Source: Ectobacillus polymachus
Lineage (GTDB): Bacteria; Bacillota; Bacilli; Bacillales; Bacillaceae_G
Direction of reading: 5' to 3'
Assembly: GCF_048159605.1 (NCBI RefSeq)
Contig: NZ_JBLREB010000004.1
Coordinates: 62,001-126,000 of the forward strand
DNA length: 64,000 nucleotides
Shown: positions 7,385 through 15,985 of the stretch, piece by piece
Numbering within the stretch: the first letter of the stretch is position 1
Layout: every line of letters begins with the position of its first letter
Program-made: the position numbers and the translations under genes
Notes under the pieces: model-generated
Told to the model about the DNA's origin: nothing
What the model saw: the letters and a program-made list of their open reading frames with translations, nothing else
The model's database searches: none

Positions 7385-9109
7385 TTACCGAATCAAATTT
7401 GTTTTTGCAAGGTCGATTAGTTCGTTTCCGCGCCCGTTAAGAACGGCTTTTACCATCCAAAGCGTAAATCCTTGGGCTTGCTCATATTTGATTTTTGGAG
7501 GTAAAGATAATTCTTGACGGTTGACAGCAACATCGATAATGGCTGGTCCATCGTGTTCAAAAGCTTGTTTCATTGCAGATTCGAGATCAGCAGGGTCTTC
7601 AACGCGTACGCCTTTCATTCCTATCGCCTCTGCAATTGCTGCAAAGTTCGGGCTATCAAGGCCAGTTCCTGTTTCAGGGTAACCAGCTGCTTTCATTTCA
7701 AGTTCTACGAAGCTAAGTGCTTGGTTATTAAATACTACCACTTTAACAGGTAATTTATGTTGATGAAGAGTTAATAAGTCACCCATTAACATGGAGAGAC
7801 CGCCATCTCCGCAAAGGGCTACCACTTGGGAATTTGGTCTAGCAATTTGCGCTCCGATTGCTTGTGGTAAGGCATTGGCCATTGTTCCATGGTTAAATGA
7901 ACCTAATAAACGACGTTGTCCATTCATTTCTACATATCGGGCTGCCCATAGAGTAGGTGTACCAACATCGCAAGTGAAGACCGTATTTTCATCCGCTAAG
8001 TCACTTACTACTTTTGTTAAATATTGCGGATGGATTGGTTTACGACCTGGTTTACCGATTGCAAGTTTATCTAGTGATTGACGCACATTTTTATAATCTT
8101 CTACGTGTTTTTCAAGGTGGCGTGAGTTTTCTTTTTCTTCAATATATGGTAAGAGCGATTCTACTGTACTTTTTACATCTCCGCATAAACCGTAAGATAG
8201 TGGAGCGCGTCGACCTAAATGTTCTGCGCGAATATCTACTTGTAGAATGTTAGCGTTTTTCGGATAAAATTGTCTATAAGGAAAATCAGTTCCTAGCATG
8301 AGAAGAACATCACATTCCATCATCGCATTGTAACCAGATGAATAGCCAATAAGTCCAGTTAAACCTGCATAATAAGGATTATCATATTCTAGAAATTCTT
8401 TTCCTCGCAAGGCGATGACCATTGGAGATTTTAGTTTTTCACAAAGTGCGAGTACTTCGTCTCTAGCCCCTTCACAACCTGCACCGCATAATAAAGTTAC
8501 TTTTTTTCCGTGGTTTAAGTAGTCAGCTAATATTTGCAGTTCCTCATCAGATGGGCGAACAACCGGCTTTGCTACATGAAGTACATGTTCTGGTACCTTT
8601 TCTTCGCTTTTAAGAGCTGCTACATCACCTGGTAACACGATTACCGAAACGCCTTTTTTTGCAATAGCCGTTTGCATGGCCATTGTCACTATACGTGGCA
8701 TTTGATCTGATTTAGTAATGGTTTCACAAAAATGACTGCAATCATTAAAGATTTGTTCTGGACGAGTTTGTTGGAAATACTCACTACCAATTTCGTTACT
8801 TGGAATATGCGCTGCAATAGCTAAAACAGGAATACGGCTACGGTGGCAATCAAATAAACCGTTAATGAGATGTAAATTTCCTGGGCCGCTACTTCCTGCA
8901 CAAACAGCAATACTATTATTTAACAAAGAATCCGCACCAGCTGCAAAAGCAGCTACCTCTTCATGTCTTACGGAAATCCATTCGATTTTTTCTGAACGTC
9001 TCACTGAATCTAATACAGCGTTTAATGAATCCCCTACGATTCCATAGATTCGTGTTATCCCAGCATTTAATAATGATTCAATAAGTAAATCTGCAATTGT
9101 CTTTCCCAT
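7385..9109 (-). CDS. Thiamine-diphosphate-dependent pyruvate oxidase (YdaP/PoxB type)
   Basis: A 574-residue ThDP enzyme. The N-terminal domain has the catalytic glutamate segment SVRHEEVAAFAAGADS and the FAD-type central domain follows. The C-terminal domain holds the ThDP/Mg motif GDGGLSMLMGDLLTL about 30 residues before FNN. Length and the MGKTIADLL start match B. subtilis YdaP and E. coli PoxB, which oxidise pyruvate to acetate or acetyl phosphate plus CO2. Acetolactate synthase is a relative but is less similar in this N-terminal part. GAAGGGA precedes the ATG. Together with the neighbouring lactate racemase it could channel lactate-derived pyruvate to acetate; that link is inference. 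Confidence 0.85.
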   Translation of the reverse strand: MGKTIADLLIESLLNAGITRIYGIVGDSLNAVLDSVRRSEKIEWISVRHEEVAAFAAGADSLLNNSIAVCAGSSGPGNLHLINGLFDCHRSRIPVLAIAAHIPSNEIGSEYFQQTRPEQIFNDCSHFCETITKSDQMPRIVTMAMQTAIAKKGVSVIVLPGDVAALKSEEKVPEHVLHVAKPVVRPSDEELQILADYLNHGKKVTLLCGAGCEGARDEVLALCEKLKSPMVIALRGKEFLEYDNPYYAGLTGLIGYSSGYNAMMECDVLLMLGTDFPYRQFYPKNANILQVDIRAEHLGRRAPLSYGLCGDVKSTVESLLPYIEEKENSRHLEKHVEDYKNVRQSLDKLAIGKPGRKPIHPQYLTKVVSDLADENTVFTCDVGTPTLWAARYVEMNGQRRLLGSFNHGTMANALPQAIGAQIARPNSQVVALCGDGGLSMLMGDLLTLHQHKLPVKVVVFNNQALSFVELEMKAAGYPETGTGLDSPNFAAIAEAIGMKGVRVEDPADLESAMKQAFEHDGPAIIDVAVNRQELSLPPKIKYEQAQGFTLWMVKAVLNGRGNELIDLAKTNLIR

Positions 9110-9689
9110 ATTTTTCCCTTCGTTTCTTATGTAATGGTGGTAAAAGCATGTATCTACTCGTCAATAGCTGAAACTTAGTTTAACCCGTTTTCAAAACATG
9201 ATGCAGGTCACTTCCTTTTTTAATGAAGGATACTTAACTAAGTAAATACGTACAGTTTTCTTAAAATACATTCTGTTATAGTATAAGAGGTACAACTGTA
9301 TTATCAGCTGAATTGTGAACGTTTTTTGAACGTAGTTTATATTACACCCGAACACACCAATAAAACAAGGGATTTGAATCAATTTTTTTATTTTTAGTGT
9401 GTAAATAAGGGAAATCTGTATTAATAAAAAATATATTTTGTCTAATACACATCTAGCGGAGTAATCGTCATCGTTTAAACTAAGATGGTAAAAAGATTGT
9501 CACTTGTTCCAGTATTTCTACTATTATATAATTCGACTAAGTCCACTTTAAGGCAGAGGATGTTTGTACGACTTACATAACGAGTAAGTGGGAGATTGTT
9601 TTAATATAGGCAAGAACTGAGGATGTTTATGTTAAGGTTTCGTGGATTGTGTCATACATCAATGCAGAACGGATATGACTATACTATTC
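9110..9689. other. Intergenic region without a supported gene
   Basis: About 580 bases between the divergent pyruvate oxidase and ClC genes. It is AT-rich and holds only a weak minus-strand frame (9191-9382) without a ribosome site. I see no convincing hairpin or repeat; promoters for both neighbours should lie here. Confidence 0.6.
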
Positions 9690-10952
9690 ATGGAGGATAA
9701 ATTCAAAAGGATGAAAATAGTAAAATTAGGCATTTTAATACTATATAGCATACTTATCGGAGGAATTGTAGGGCTTTTGACATGGGGTTTTTTAGCTGTT
9801 ACTTCTTTAATCATTCACTTTTTATGGGTTACCTTACCACAGACATTTCCTATTAAAAATTGGACCCTATTATTGTGCTTAATTGGAGGCGTTTTGGTAG
9901 GTTTATGTCAAAAATACTTTGGTAATTACCCACGTAATATGGAAGAAGTATTAGCGGAATTCAAAGAAACCAAAAGAGTTGATTATAAGTTCGTACATAC
10001 AAGCACATTAACAGCATTTTGCGTTCTTTCATTTGGAGCTAGCCTTGGCCCTGAGGCGGCTTTAGTTGGTTTAGTAGGAGGTCTTTCTACATGGGCAGGA
10101 GACACGATTAAATCCTTAGCTAAGAAAAATCCAATTTTAAATGAATACGGAAATATAGTCACAGAGTATAGTATGGAAGCTACCATTAGTATGATTTTTC
10201 GAGCACCACTATTTGGTGCTACCACATTCTTTGAAGATAGAAATGATTCAAGACTTATAAAGCTGATAAAAACACTTGTATATGTAATAACTACTGCTGC
10301 AGGTTTTGGTGTATTTATACTTTTATCAAAAATAGATGGCAGAAGTCTTTCTTTAGCTAATTTTGGTTCAGGAATAGTAGGGAAAAATGAAGTAATAGCC
10401 ATAATACCACTTATCTTTTTAGGAATATTACTTGCAAGTTTATATAAATTTTTTGGAGATATTCTTCAAAAGGTACTTAAACCACTTGAAAATTATAAAA
10501 TAATAAAAGCTGTTATTGGTGGATTAATGTTAGGGTTAGTAGGAACTATACTTCCGATTACTTTATTTTCAGGAGAGCACCAGCTAACAGAATTAGCAGC
10601 AGGATGGACAGATATATCTGTTTATTTATTATTGGTAGCAGGAATTGTAAAGCTATTCCTAACAGAATTTTGTTTAGCAACTGGCTGGCGTGGAGGACCT
10701 ATATTTCCTGTTATTTTCGCAGGAGTAAGTATAGGTTATGGAATTGCATTGTTATTTCCGATAGATCCAGTAACATCCATTACCATTTTAACTACTGCAC
10801 TTACAAGTGCAATACTCAAAAAACCAATAGCAGTTATATTTATTTTCATCATTCTTTTCCCAATAAATTTAATAATACCAATGATAATCGCTGCGTATAT
10901 GCCGATATATATATTCAAGTATAAGAATAAATTTATGCAAAGATTATATTGA
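9690..10952 (+). CDS. ClC-family chloride channel/transporter
   Basis: About 420 residues with ten or more hydrophobic segments. The two ion-path signatures of ClC proteins are present: GASLGPEAALVG (the GxxGPE motif, about residue 115) and GWRGGPIFPVIFAG (the GxFxP motif, about residue 330). No C-terminal CBS domains follow, so it is the short bacterial type, which works as a Cl-/H+ exchanger, a channel or, in some branches, a fluoride exporter. The start is uncertain: GTG at 9642, ATG at 9690 and ATG at 9711 are all in frame and none has a well-spaced ribosome site. It has no partner gene. Confidence 0.85.
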   Translation: MEDKFKRMKIVKLGILILYSILIGGIVGLLTWGFLAVTSLIIHFLWVTLPQTFPIKNWTLLLCLIGGVLVGLCQKYFGNYPRNMEEVLAEFKETKRVDYKFVHTSTLTAFCVLSFGASLGPEAALVGLVGGLSTWAGDTIKSLAKKNPILNEYGNIVTEYSMEATISMIFRAPLFGATTFFEDRNDSRLIKLIKTLVYVITTAAGFGVFILLSKIDGRSLSLANFGSGIVGKNEVIAIIPLIFLGILLASLYKFFGDILQKVLKPLENYKIIKAVIGGLMLGLVGTILPITLFSGEHQLTELAAGWTDISVYLLLVAGIVKLFLTEFCLATGWRGGPIFPVIFAGVSIGYGIALLFPIDPVTSITILTTALTSAILKKPIAVIFIFIILFPINLIIPMIIAAYMPIYIFKYKNKFMQRLY

Positions 10953-11131
10953 TGTTTATGATTATTATTTTTCTATCCAAACACAATGATTGTGGAAGAT
11001 ATGTTTGAGGATGTGTACGAGGGGTTGAAAAAATAGAATACCGTCTGAACAGTGCCTGTAGCAAGATATAGGTCAAATAGCTTTCTATTTTTTGTAAATA
11101 GATTTGTAATTTTATACACTTTAAACTTGCT

Positions 11132-11174
11132 GGGGCTGTCTAAAAAGTCCCTAAAATAAAAGTGGTAACGAAAA
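11132..11174 (+). mobile_element. Isolated insertion-sequence end (IS1182-like)
   Basis: The 43 bases beginning GGGGCTGTCTAAAAAGTCCC are matched, in inverted orientation, by 30752-30794 with only a few differences. The other copy adjoins a transposase tail of IS1182 type, so this is a solo end of the same family. The element body is missing here; an unrelated terminator follows at once. The remaining sequence between 10953 and 11340 shows nothing else. Confidence 0.65.
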
Positions 11175-11202
11175 CCTCCGGCTTAGCCGGAGGTTTTTAA
11201 TT
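11173..11202 (+). terminator. GC-rich terminator hairpin
   Basis: AAAACCTCCGGC-TTA-GCCGGAGGTTTTT forms a near-perfect stem with a tiny loop and a T-run. It lies about 220 bases after the ClC gene and before the Tat module, and can insulate the two in either direction. Confidence 0.85.
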
Positions 11203-11348
11203 TGTGGTAGTGTGCAAACATTATTGTAATTAGGAATTCACTATCACTTTCTATTTTTACCTATAATTTACTTATATTTAATATTACCCCAAATGTATGA
11301 TTATATGATGGACTAGTAATATTTATAAAATGAAATGGAGGGCTGTAA

Positions 11349-12566
11349 ATGAGTACGCATGATTCAAAATCAGGTATGGACAGAAGGGATTTTATAAAAG
11401 TAGGTGGAATGAGTGCGCTTGCTTTATCACTTGGAGCTGCTGGAGTTACAGGAGATTTTTTGGGTAACACGACTGTTTTGGCTGAGACAAATGAAGATGT
11501 AAAGCTAAAATTCAATTCTGCTGGCAAGTTCAAAATTATTCAGTTTAACGATGTACAAGATGATGAGCGCATTGACCGTAGGACGTTAGAACTAATGGAA
11601 AAAGTACTTGATTCTGAAAAACCTGATTTTGTCATTCACAATGGAGACAACATAACAGCTGGCTGTGATTCTCCGTTAGAAGTACATCAAGCTATTAATA
11701 ATATAGCTCAGCCAATGGAACAAAGAGGAATTAAATGGGCAATGACATATGGAAATCATGATGAAGATTCAACGCCAAATAGCGGATTGAATGAAGATGA
11801 CATGTTAAAAATTTATATGTCTTTCAAAAATAATATGAACAAATTAGGAGAAAGAGGGATTACAGGAACAGGAAATATGAATTTATTGATTAACAATTCT
11901 AAAGGAACTACAGCAGCATTTAATCTTTGGCTACTAGATAGCGGAAGATATGCTCCATCATCCATTGCAGGACAAAATTTTAATGGATATCCTACTTGGG
12001 ATTGGATTCGCTTTGATCAAGTAAATTGGTATTATGAGACTTCCAAAAAACTAGAAAATAAGTATAAGCGTAAGATTCCTGCACTAATGTTTATTCATAT
12101 CCCTCTATGGGAATATCGATATATGTGGTTTGCTAGTAAACAAGAAATGACAGAGGCTCAACATCAAATAGCTGTGAAAAAGCACAATATTGTAGGGGAA
12201 AGAAATGAATCTGAAAGCCCAGGTCCAATTAACAGCGGCATGTTTTCGGCGATTTTGGATAGAGGAGATGTCAAGGGAGTCTTTTGCGGACACGATCATG
12301 TAAATACGTATACAGGCAATTATTATGGGGTCCTGCTTGGTTATGCAGGCAATACAGGTTTTGGTACTTACGGACTTTCAGGTGCTGATCGAAATAGACT
12401 TCGTGGAGCAAGAGTATTTAATCTAGATGAGAATAAAGAAGGAGTCCTAGTAGAAACTCATATGGTTTTTGCGAAGGATTTTGGTATAGATTTAACAGCG
12501 AACGATCAAAGCATGGATCCTCTACCATTAGATGAAACAAAGAAAAAAGAAAAAGTTGAAAAATAA
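11349..12566 (+). CDS. Tat-exported metallophosphoesterase (calcineurin-like)
   Basis: The 405-residue protein starts with a twin-arginine signal peptide: DRRDFIK at residues 11-17, a hydrophobic stretch and a likely cleavage after VLA around residue 45. The rest carries the calcineurin-like metal-binding blocks in order: DVQDDE, NGDNI, YGNHDED, FIHIPLWE and GHDH, which hold a two-metal centre for phosphomono- or diester hydrolysis. GGAGG stands seven bases before the ATG. Because tatA and tatC follow directly, it looks like a dedicated Tat substrate, the same arrangement as phoD-tatAd-tatCd of B. subtilis, although the protein itself is not PhoD-like. Phosphate starvation control would be expected by analogy; no Pho box was identified. 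Confidence 0.85.
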   Translation: MSTHDSKSGMDRRDFIKVGGMSALALSLGAAGVTGDFLGNTTVLAETNEDVKLKFNSAGKFKIIQFNDVQDDERIDRRTLELMEKVLDSEKPDFVIHNGDNITAGCDSPLEVHQAINNIAQPMEQRGIKWAMTYGNHDEDSTPNSGLNEDDMLKIYMSFKNNMNKLGERGITGTGNMNLLINNSKGTTAAFNLWLLDSGRYAPSSIAGQNFNGYPTWDWIRFDQVNWYYETSKKLENKYKRKIPALMFIHIPLWEYRYMWFASKQEMTEAQHQIAVKKHNIVGERNESESPGPINSGMFSAILDRGDVKGVFCGHDHVNTYTGNYYGVLLGYAGNTGFGTYGLSGADRNRLRGARVFNLDENKEGVLVETHMVFAKDFGIDLTANDQSMDPLPLDETKKKEKVEK

Positions 12567-12630
12567 GCTTTTAAAGTCGTAGCCCGTTTTTGTAGAAGAT
12601 TCTTGAGGTAATTTATTAGGAGGTATTATT

Positions 12631-12858
12631 ATGTTTCAAAACATTGGAATTCCTGGATTAATCCTTATCCTTGTAATTGCCTTAATCATTTTTGGCCCTT
12701 CAAAATTACCAGAGATTGGCCGGGCATTTGGCAATACTCTAAAAGAATTTAAAAAAGCAACAAGTGATCTGATGAGTGGGGAACAAGAACGTGATTCTAA
12801 ACAAAGCAAAAAAGAATCAAAAATTGTAGAGACAAAACAAACTAATACGAACAGCTAA
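12631..12858 (+). CDS. tatA: Twin-arginine translocase subunit TatA
   Basis: A 75-residue protein with one N-terminal membrane helix (IPGLILILVIALIIF) followed by the family hinge FGPSKLPEIGRAFGNTLKEF, an amphipathic helix and a charged tail. This is the TatA pore-forming subunit of the minimal TatA-TatC translocases of Bacillus. TAGGAGG lies in front of the ATG. It lies between its likely substrate gene and tatC. Confidence 0.95.
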   Translation: MFQNIGIPGLILILVIALIIFGPSKLPEIGRAFGNTLKEFKKATSDLMSGEQERDSKQSKKESKIVETKQTNTNS

Positions 12859-12866
12859 TAGTTTAA

Positions 12867-12902
12867 AGAGATGTAGGTAGGGGCTCCTATTTACATCTTT
12901 CT
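12867..12902 (+). promoter_or_regulatory. Stem-loop between tatA and tatC, possible attenuator
   Basis: In the RNA, AGATGTAGGTAGG (12869-12881) pairs with CCTATTTACATCT (12886-12898) along 13 base pairs, two of them G-U, closing a GGCU loop, followed by TTTCTTATT. It begins six bases after the tatA stop. It could act as a leaky terminator or 3' stabiliser giving more TatA than TatC. Confidence 0.6.
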
Positions 12903-12925
12903 TATTAGTGGGGGGTGTCTTTCTT

Positions 12926-13675
12926 ATGAGAATGAGTTTGATCGAACATTTAGATGAATTACGTAAGAGGATCATTATTGTATTAGTAACTTTTGTTAGT
13001 TTCCTTTGTCTATCCCTTTTTTTTGCAAAAGATATTTTACAAATTATATTAAAAGATTTGAATGAGCAATTAGCCATACTAGGTCCTGGGGAAATTTTAT
13101 GGATTTACATGACTGTTGCTGGTATTGTGGCAATTGCCTGCACCATTCCTGTTTCAGCCTTTCAAGTGTGGAAATTCGTAAAGCCTGCTCTCACAAATGA
13201 GGAACAAAAAACATCATTAGCATTTATCCCAGGTTTATTTCTTTTATTTTTGCTAGGGCTTTCCTTTGGTTATTTTATTCTGTTTCCAATCGTTCTTTCC
13301 TTTTTAAAAAGCTTAGCAGGATCACAGTTCCAACTATTTTTTACAGTTGATAAGTATTTCAAATTTATGATTAATCTCGTATTACCATTTGGATTTTTAT
13401 TTGAAATGCCAGCTGTCATTATGTTTTTAACAAAAATCGGCATTATTAATCCTAATAGATTAATAAAGGCAAGAAAAGTATCCTATTTCGTCTTAGTGGT
13501 CATTTCAGTGATTATTTCTCCTCCTGATATGGTTTCCGATATTATCGTTACGGTTCCATTATTGGCACTATATGAATTTAGTATTACTTTATCAAAAATA
13601 GTATATCGAAAACGGATTGTCCTTAGAGAAACGTCTAATGTTTCTGGTCTGGAAAAAGCAAAAGTAAGTTTGTGA
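12926..13675 (+). CDS. tatC: Twin-arginine translocase subunit TatC
   Basis: The 249-residue protein has the TatC pattern: N-terminal MSLIEHLDELRKRI, six membrane helices and the conserved FQVWKFVKPALTNEEQK segment in the first periplasmic loop region, then FEMPAVIMFLTKIG and ISPPDMVSDII. TatC is the receptor for twin-arginine signal peptides. The ATG at 12926 follows GGGGGGTG by eight bases; the in-frame GTG at 12908 lies within that site. Last gene of the phosphoesterase-tatA-tatC set. Confidence 0.95.
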   Translation: MRMSLIEHLDELRKRIIIVLVTFVSFLCLSLFFAKDILQIILKDLNEQLAILGPGEILWIYMTVAGIVAIACTIPVSAFQVWKFVKPALTNEEQKTSLAFIPGLFLLFLLGLSFGYFILFPIVLSFLKSLAGSQFQLFFTVDKYFKFMINLVLPFGFLFEMPAVIMFLTKIGIINPNRLIKARKVSYFVLVVISVIISPPDMVSDIIVTVPLLALYEFSITLSKIVYRKRIVLRETSNVSGLEKAKVSL

Positions 13676-13823
13676 ATTACAGGAAAGGAGAAATACTGTA
13701 CCTATAAACTGGGAACTTAAATACCCTTACATTAATACTTCAAATTAGAGGGATGTTTTTAAATGCTTTTATAAACTCTATTTTCATCATCATTAGAACT
13801 CAAATTTACCATTGATGTAAGAA

Positions 13824-13859
13824 AAGGGTGGGCAAGGTTTATTGTGCTCCCCTTTTTAA
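13824..13859 (+). terminator. Probable terminator after tatC
   Basis: AAAAGGGTGGGCA and TGTGCTCCCCTTTTT form an imperfect stem around AGGTTTAT, ending in a T-run. The remaining bases between tatC and the next gene hold the two operators described separately and no gene. Confidence 0.55.
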
Positions 13860-14006
13860 GTAATCGATTTTTGGAAAATGCATTCTAATTCACAAAGTGA
13901 CTTTAATATGCTTAAAGAACATAAATAGTATGTCACAATACCGTCATTAAAATATTATTGATTTCCTTCTAAACCAATGATATCTTATATTTAGAAAACA
14001 AAAATC

Positions 14007-14016
14007 TAAACGTTTA
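14007..14016. promoter_or_regulatory. LacI-type operator O1 (TAAACGTTTA)
   Basis: A 10-bp perfect palindrome, extended on one side by CAT, resembling the core of the site at 14076-14095. It lies about 100 bases before the LacI-type regulator gene, 74 bp centre to centre from the second site. It is a likely autoregulatory operator, though CcpA could also bind such a sequence. Confidence 0.6.
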
Positions 14017-14075
14017 CATAAATATTCTTACAGGTTTTAATGATCAAACCCTGTTTTATTTATTTTTTTAACGAA

Positions 14076-14095
14076 AAATGTAAACGTTTACATTT
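14076..14095. promoter_or_regulatory. LacI-type operator O2, 20-bp perfect palindrome
   Basis: AAATGTAAACGTTTACATTT is a perfect 20-bp palindrome with the central CG of LacI/GalR operators. It ends just before AGGAG of the regulator gene, so a bound repressor would sit in the leader. With O1 it forms a pair about seven helical turns apart. Confidence 0.7.
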
Positions 14096-14108
14096 CAGGA
14101 GTTTTAAA

Positions 14109-15131
14109 ATGGAATCTAAACCAAATATCCAAGATGTAGCAAAGCTTGCAAATGTGTCTATTGCGACTGTCTCTAGGGTGATCAATAATCAAGGAGGTGT
14201 CCGTGAATCTACAGAGGAGAGGATACAAAAGGCGATTGATGAATTGGGCTATATTCGCAATGCAGCAGCTAGAACAATGAAGCGAAAAGAAACCAATACA
14301 ATCGGTGTCATTGTCCCTGACATCAAAAACCCGTTCTTTCCTCTCGTAATGGCTGGAATTGAACAAAAAGCCAGGGAGAAAGATTATTTCACCATCTTGA
14401 GTAGTACAAACGAGTCACCTATTGTGGAAGAAAAGATTGTGAAGAATTTTATTGAGCGCGGGGTTGATGGGGTAATTATAACGACCGCCAATGAAAATGG
14501 CGAACATCTTAAACTGTTTCAAGAGCAGGATATTCCAATTGTTGCGGTTGACCGCAGCATCAAAAGTTTTGATGTGGATACTGTCCTTATTGACAACGCA
14601 AAAGGGTCGTACCAAGCGGTTCAACATCTAATTTTACAGGGGCATGAGAAAATCGCTATCATTTGCGGACCGCAAAATACTACTCCAGGGCTAGAAAGAT
14701 TCTTAGGCTATAAGAAAGCACTGGAAAATTATAATAAACCTTTTGATGAGCGATATGTAGTCATGGGAGATTTCGGAGAGAAGAGTGGCTATCAGGCGAC
14801 GAAGGTACTTTTTGAACTTGAGGACAGGCCGACCGCTATTTTTTCTTCGAATAACTTAATGACGATAGGTTGTATGAAGGCCTTGGAAGACTTGAACTGG
14901 AAGCTTGGCAGCGAAGTGTCGTTCATTGGTTTTGATGATGTTGATATCGCAACATTTTTAAATCCGAAACTTACTGTTGTTGCAAGGCCTATGAATACAA
15001 TAGGAGAAATTGCATTTCAGCTATTATATGAACGAATTAGCTTTAAAGAGCCTCTTCCGAAACGGGAATATTTATTGACGCCTGAGCTAAAAATTAGGCA
15101 GTCCTGCCGGTTAGTGAAAACAACAGTTTAA
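14109..15131 (+). CDS. LacI-family repressor of the deoxyribose operon
   Basis: A 340-residue LacI/GalR regulator. The N-terminal helix-turn-helix and hinge read IQDVAKLANVSIATVSRVINN, and the periplasmic-binding-like domain begins at NTIGVIVPDIKNPFF and contains SFIGFDDVDIA. The start at 14109 follows AGGAG by seven bases; the frame is open 23 codons further up but there it crosses the operator. It heads the set deoC, permease, deoX and kinase in the same direction, so the effector is probably deoxyribose or a phosphate of it. Enteric deo utilisation operons use a DeoR-type DeoQ; here the regulator family differs. Confidence 0.85.
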   Translation: MESKPNIQDVAKLANVSIATVSRVINNQGGVRESTEERIQKAIDELGYIRNAAARTMKRKETNTIGVIVPDIKNPFFPLVMAGIEQKAREKDYFTILSSTNESPIVEEKIVKNFIERGVDGVIITTANENGEHLKLFQEQDIPIVAVDRSIKSFDVDTVLIDNAKGSYQAVQHLILQGHEKIAIICGPQNTTPGLERFLGYKKALENYNKPFDERYVVMGDFGEKSGYQATKVLFELEDRPTAIFSSNNLMTIGCMKALEDLNWKLGSEVSFIGFDDVDIATFLNPKLTVVARPMNTIGEIAFQLLYERISFKEPLPKREYLLTPELKIRQSCRLVKTTV

Positions 15132-15165
15132 ATTTCGTTAATAAGCAATGCTTTCAAGCAATTGA

Positions 15166-15210
15166 AGAATGGAGCACCAGTGGGTAAGACCATGTTGGTG
15201 TTTTCATTCC
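15166..15210 (+). promoter_or_regulatory. Stem-loop between the repressor gene and deoC
   Basis: GAATG/CATTC and, inside, CACCA/TGGTG pair around a 16-base loop; TTTT lies within the 3' arm. It could be a weak terminator or processing site separating repressor and enzyme expression. Confidence 0.4.
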
Positions 15211-15218
15211 GCAAAAAA

Positions 15219-15232
15219 TGAAAGCGCTTTAA
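15219..15232. promoter_or_regulatory. cre site (CcpA binding) before deoC
   Basis: TGAAAGCGCTTTAA agrees well with the catabolite-responsive element consensus (TGNAANCGNTNNCA). It lies 36 bases before the deoC start, so glucose repression of the deoxyribose genes by CcpA is likely. Confidence 0.7.
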
Positions 15233-15268
15233 TTAATAAATTATCTTAAAGAAAAAGGAGCTCTTTAC

Positions 15269-15934
15269 ATGAACATCGCAAAAATGATTGATCATACCCT
15301 GTTAAAAGCAGAAGCTACAAAGGAACAAATAGTGAACCTTTGTGCAGAGGCAATGAAATATGGATTTGCTTCTGTATGTGTGAATCCAGTATGGGTAACA
15401 ACAGCAGCAGGAGAGCTTGAAGACAGTGATGTTAAGGTTTGTACAGTCATCGGCTTTCCACTTGGGGCCTCGACTTCTGCAGTTAAAGCATTTGAAACAG
15501 CGGATGCGATAAAGAATGGTGCAGAAGAAGTGGACATGGTAATCCCAATCGGTAAGTTGAAATCTGGTGCTGCTGGGGAGGTAGAAGCTGATATTCGTAC
15601 TGTTGTAGATGCCGCACATGGAAAAGCACTCGTTAAAGTCATTATCGAAACATCTCTGCTTACTGAGGAAGAGAAGGTGCGTGCTTGTGAAATGGCAATG
15701 CGTGCAGGTGCTGATTTTGTAAAAACATCAACAGGATTTTCAACAGGAGGGGCAACAGTTGAAGATGTAGCATTAATGCGAAAAGTTGTTGGAGAACAAG
15801 CAGGGGTAAAGGCATCTGGAGGAATACGTAATCTGGCGGATCTGAAGGCCATGGCCGAGGCTGGTGCAAATCGAATTGGTGCAAGTTCTGGAGTGAAGAT
15901 TATGAATGACGAAACAGCTGAGAGCGGCTACTAA
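15269..15934 (+). CDS. deoC: Deoxyribose-phosphate aldolase
   Basis: A 221-residue class I aldolase that splits 2-deoxyribose 5-phosphate into glyceraldehyde 3-phosphate and acetaldehyde. It has the Schiff-base lysine segment FVKTSTGFSTGGAT, the second lysine segment VKASGGIRN and the C-terminal GASSG phosphate-binding loop. The length is normal. AAAGGAG precedes the ATG. In this operon it would finish the route from free deoxyribose: uptake by the permease, phosphorylation by the kinase at 18428, cleavage by DeoC. Confidence 0.95.
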   Translation: MNIAKMIDHTLLKAEATKEQIVNLCAEAMKYGFASVCVNPVWVTTAAGELEDSDVKVCTVIGFPLGASTSAVKAFETADAIKNGAEEVDMVIPIGKLKSGAAGEVEADIRTVVDAAHGKALVKVIIETSLLTEEEKVRACEMAMRAGADFVKTSTGFSTGGATVEDVALMRKVVGEQAGVKASGGIRNLADLKAMAEAGANRIGASSGVKIMNDETAESGY

Positions 15935-15985
15935 TCTCTCATGACTTGAGGGTAACAAAAAATAAAATATTCAGGAGATGTTGAA

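Noticed and set aside
9191..9382. Minus-strand ORF of 63 codons between pyruvate oxidase and ClC genes
   Set aside because: No ribosome site, no recognisable motif and composition like the surrounding AT-rich spacer.
15292..15852. Long antisense ORF over deoC
   Set aside because: Codon-structure shadow of deoC; no start signals or family motif.
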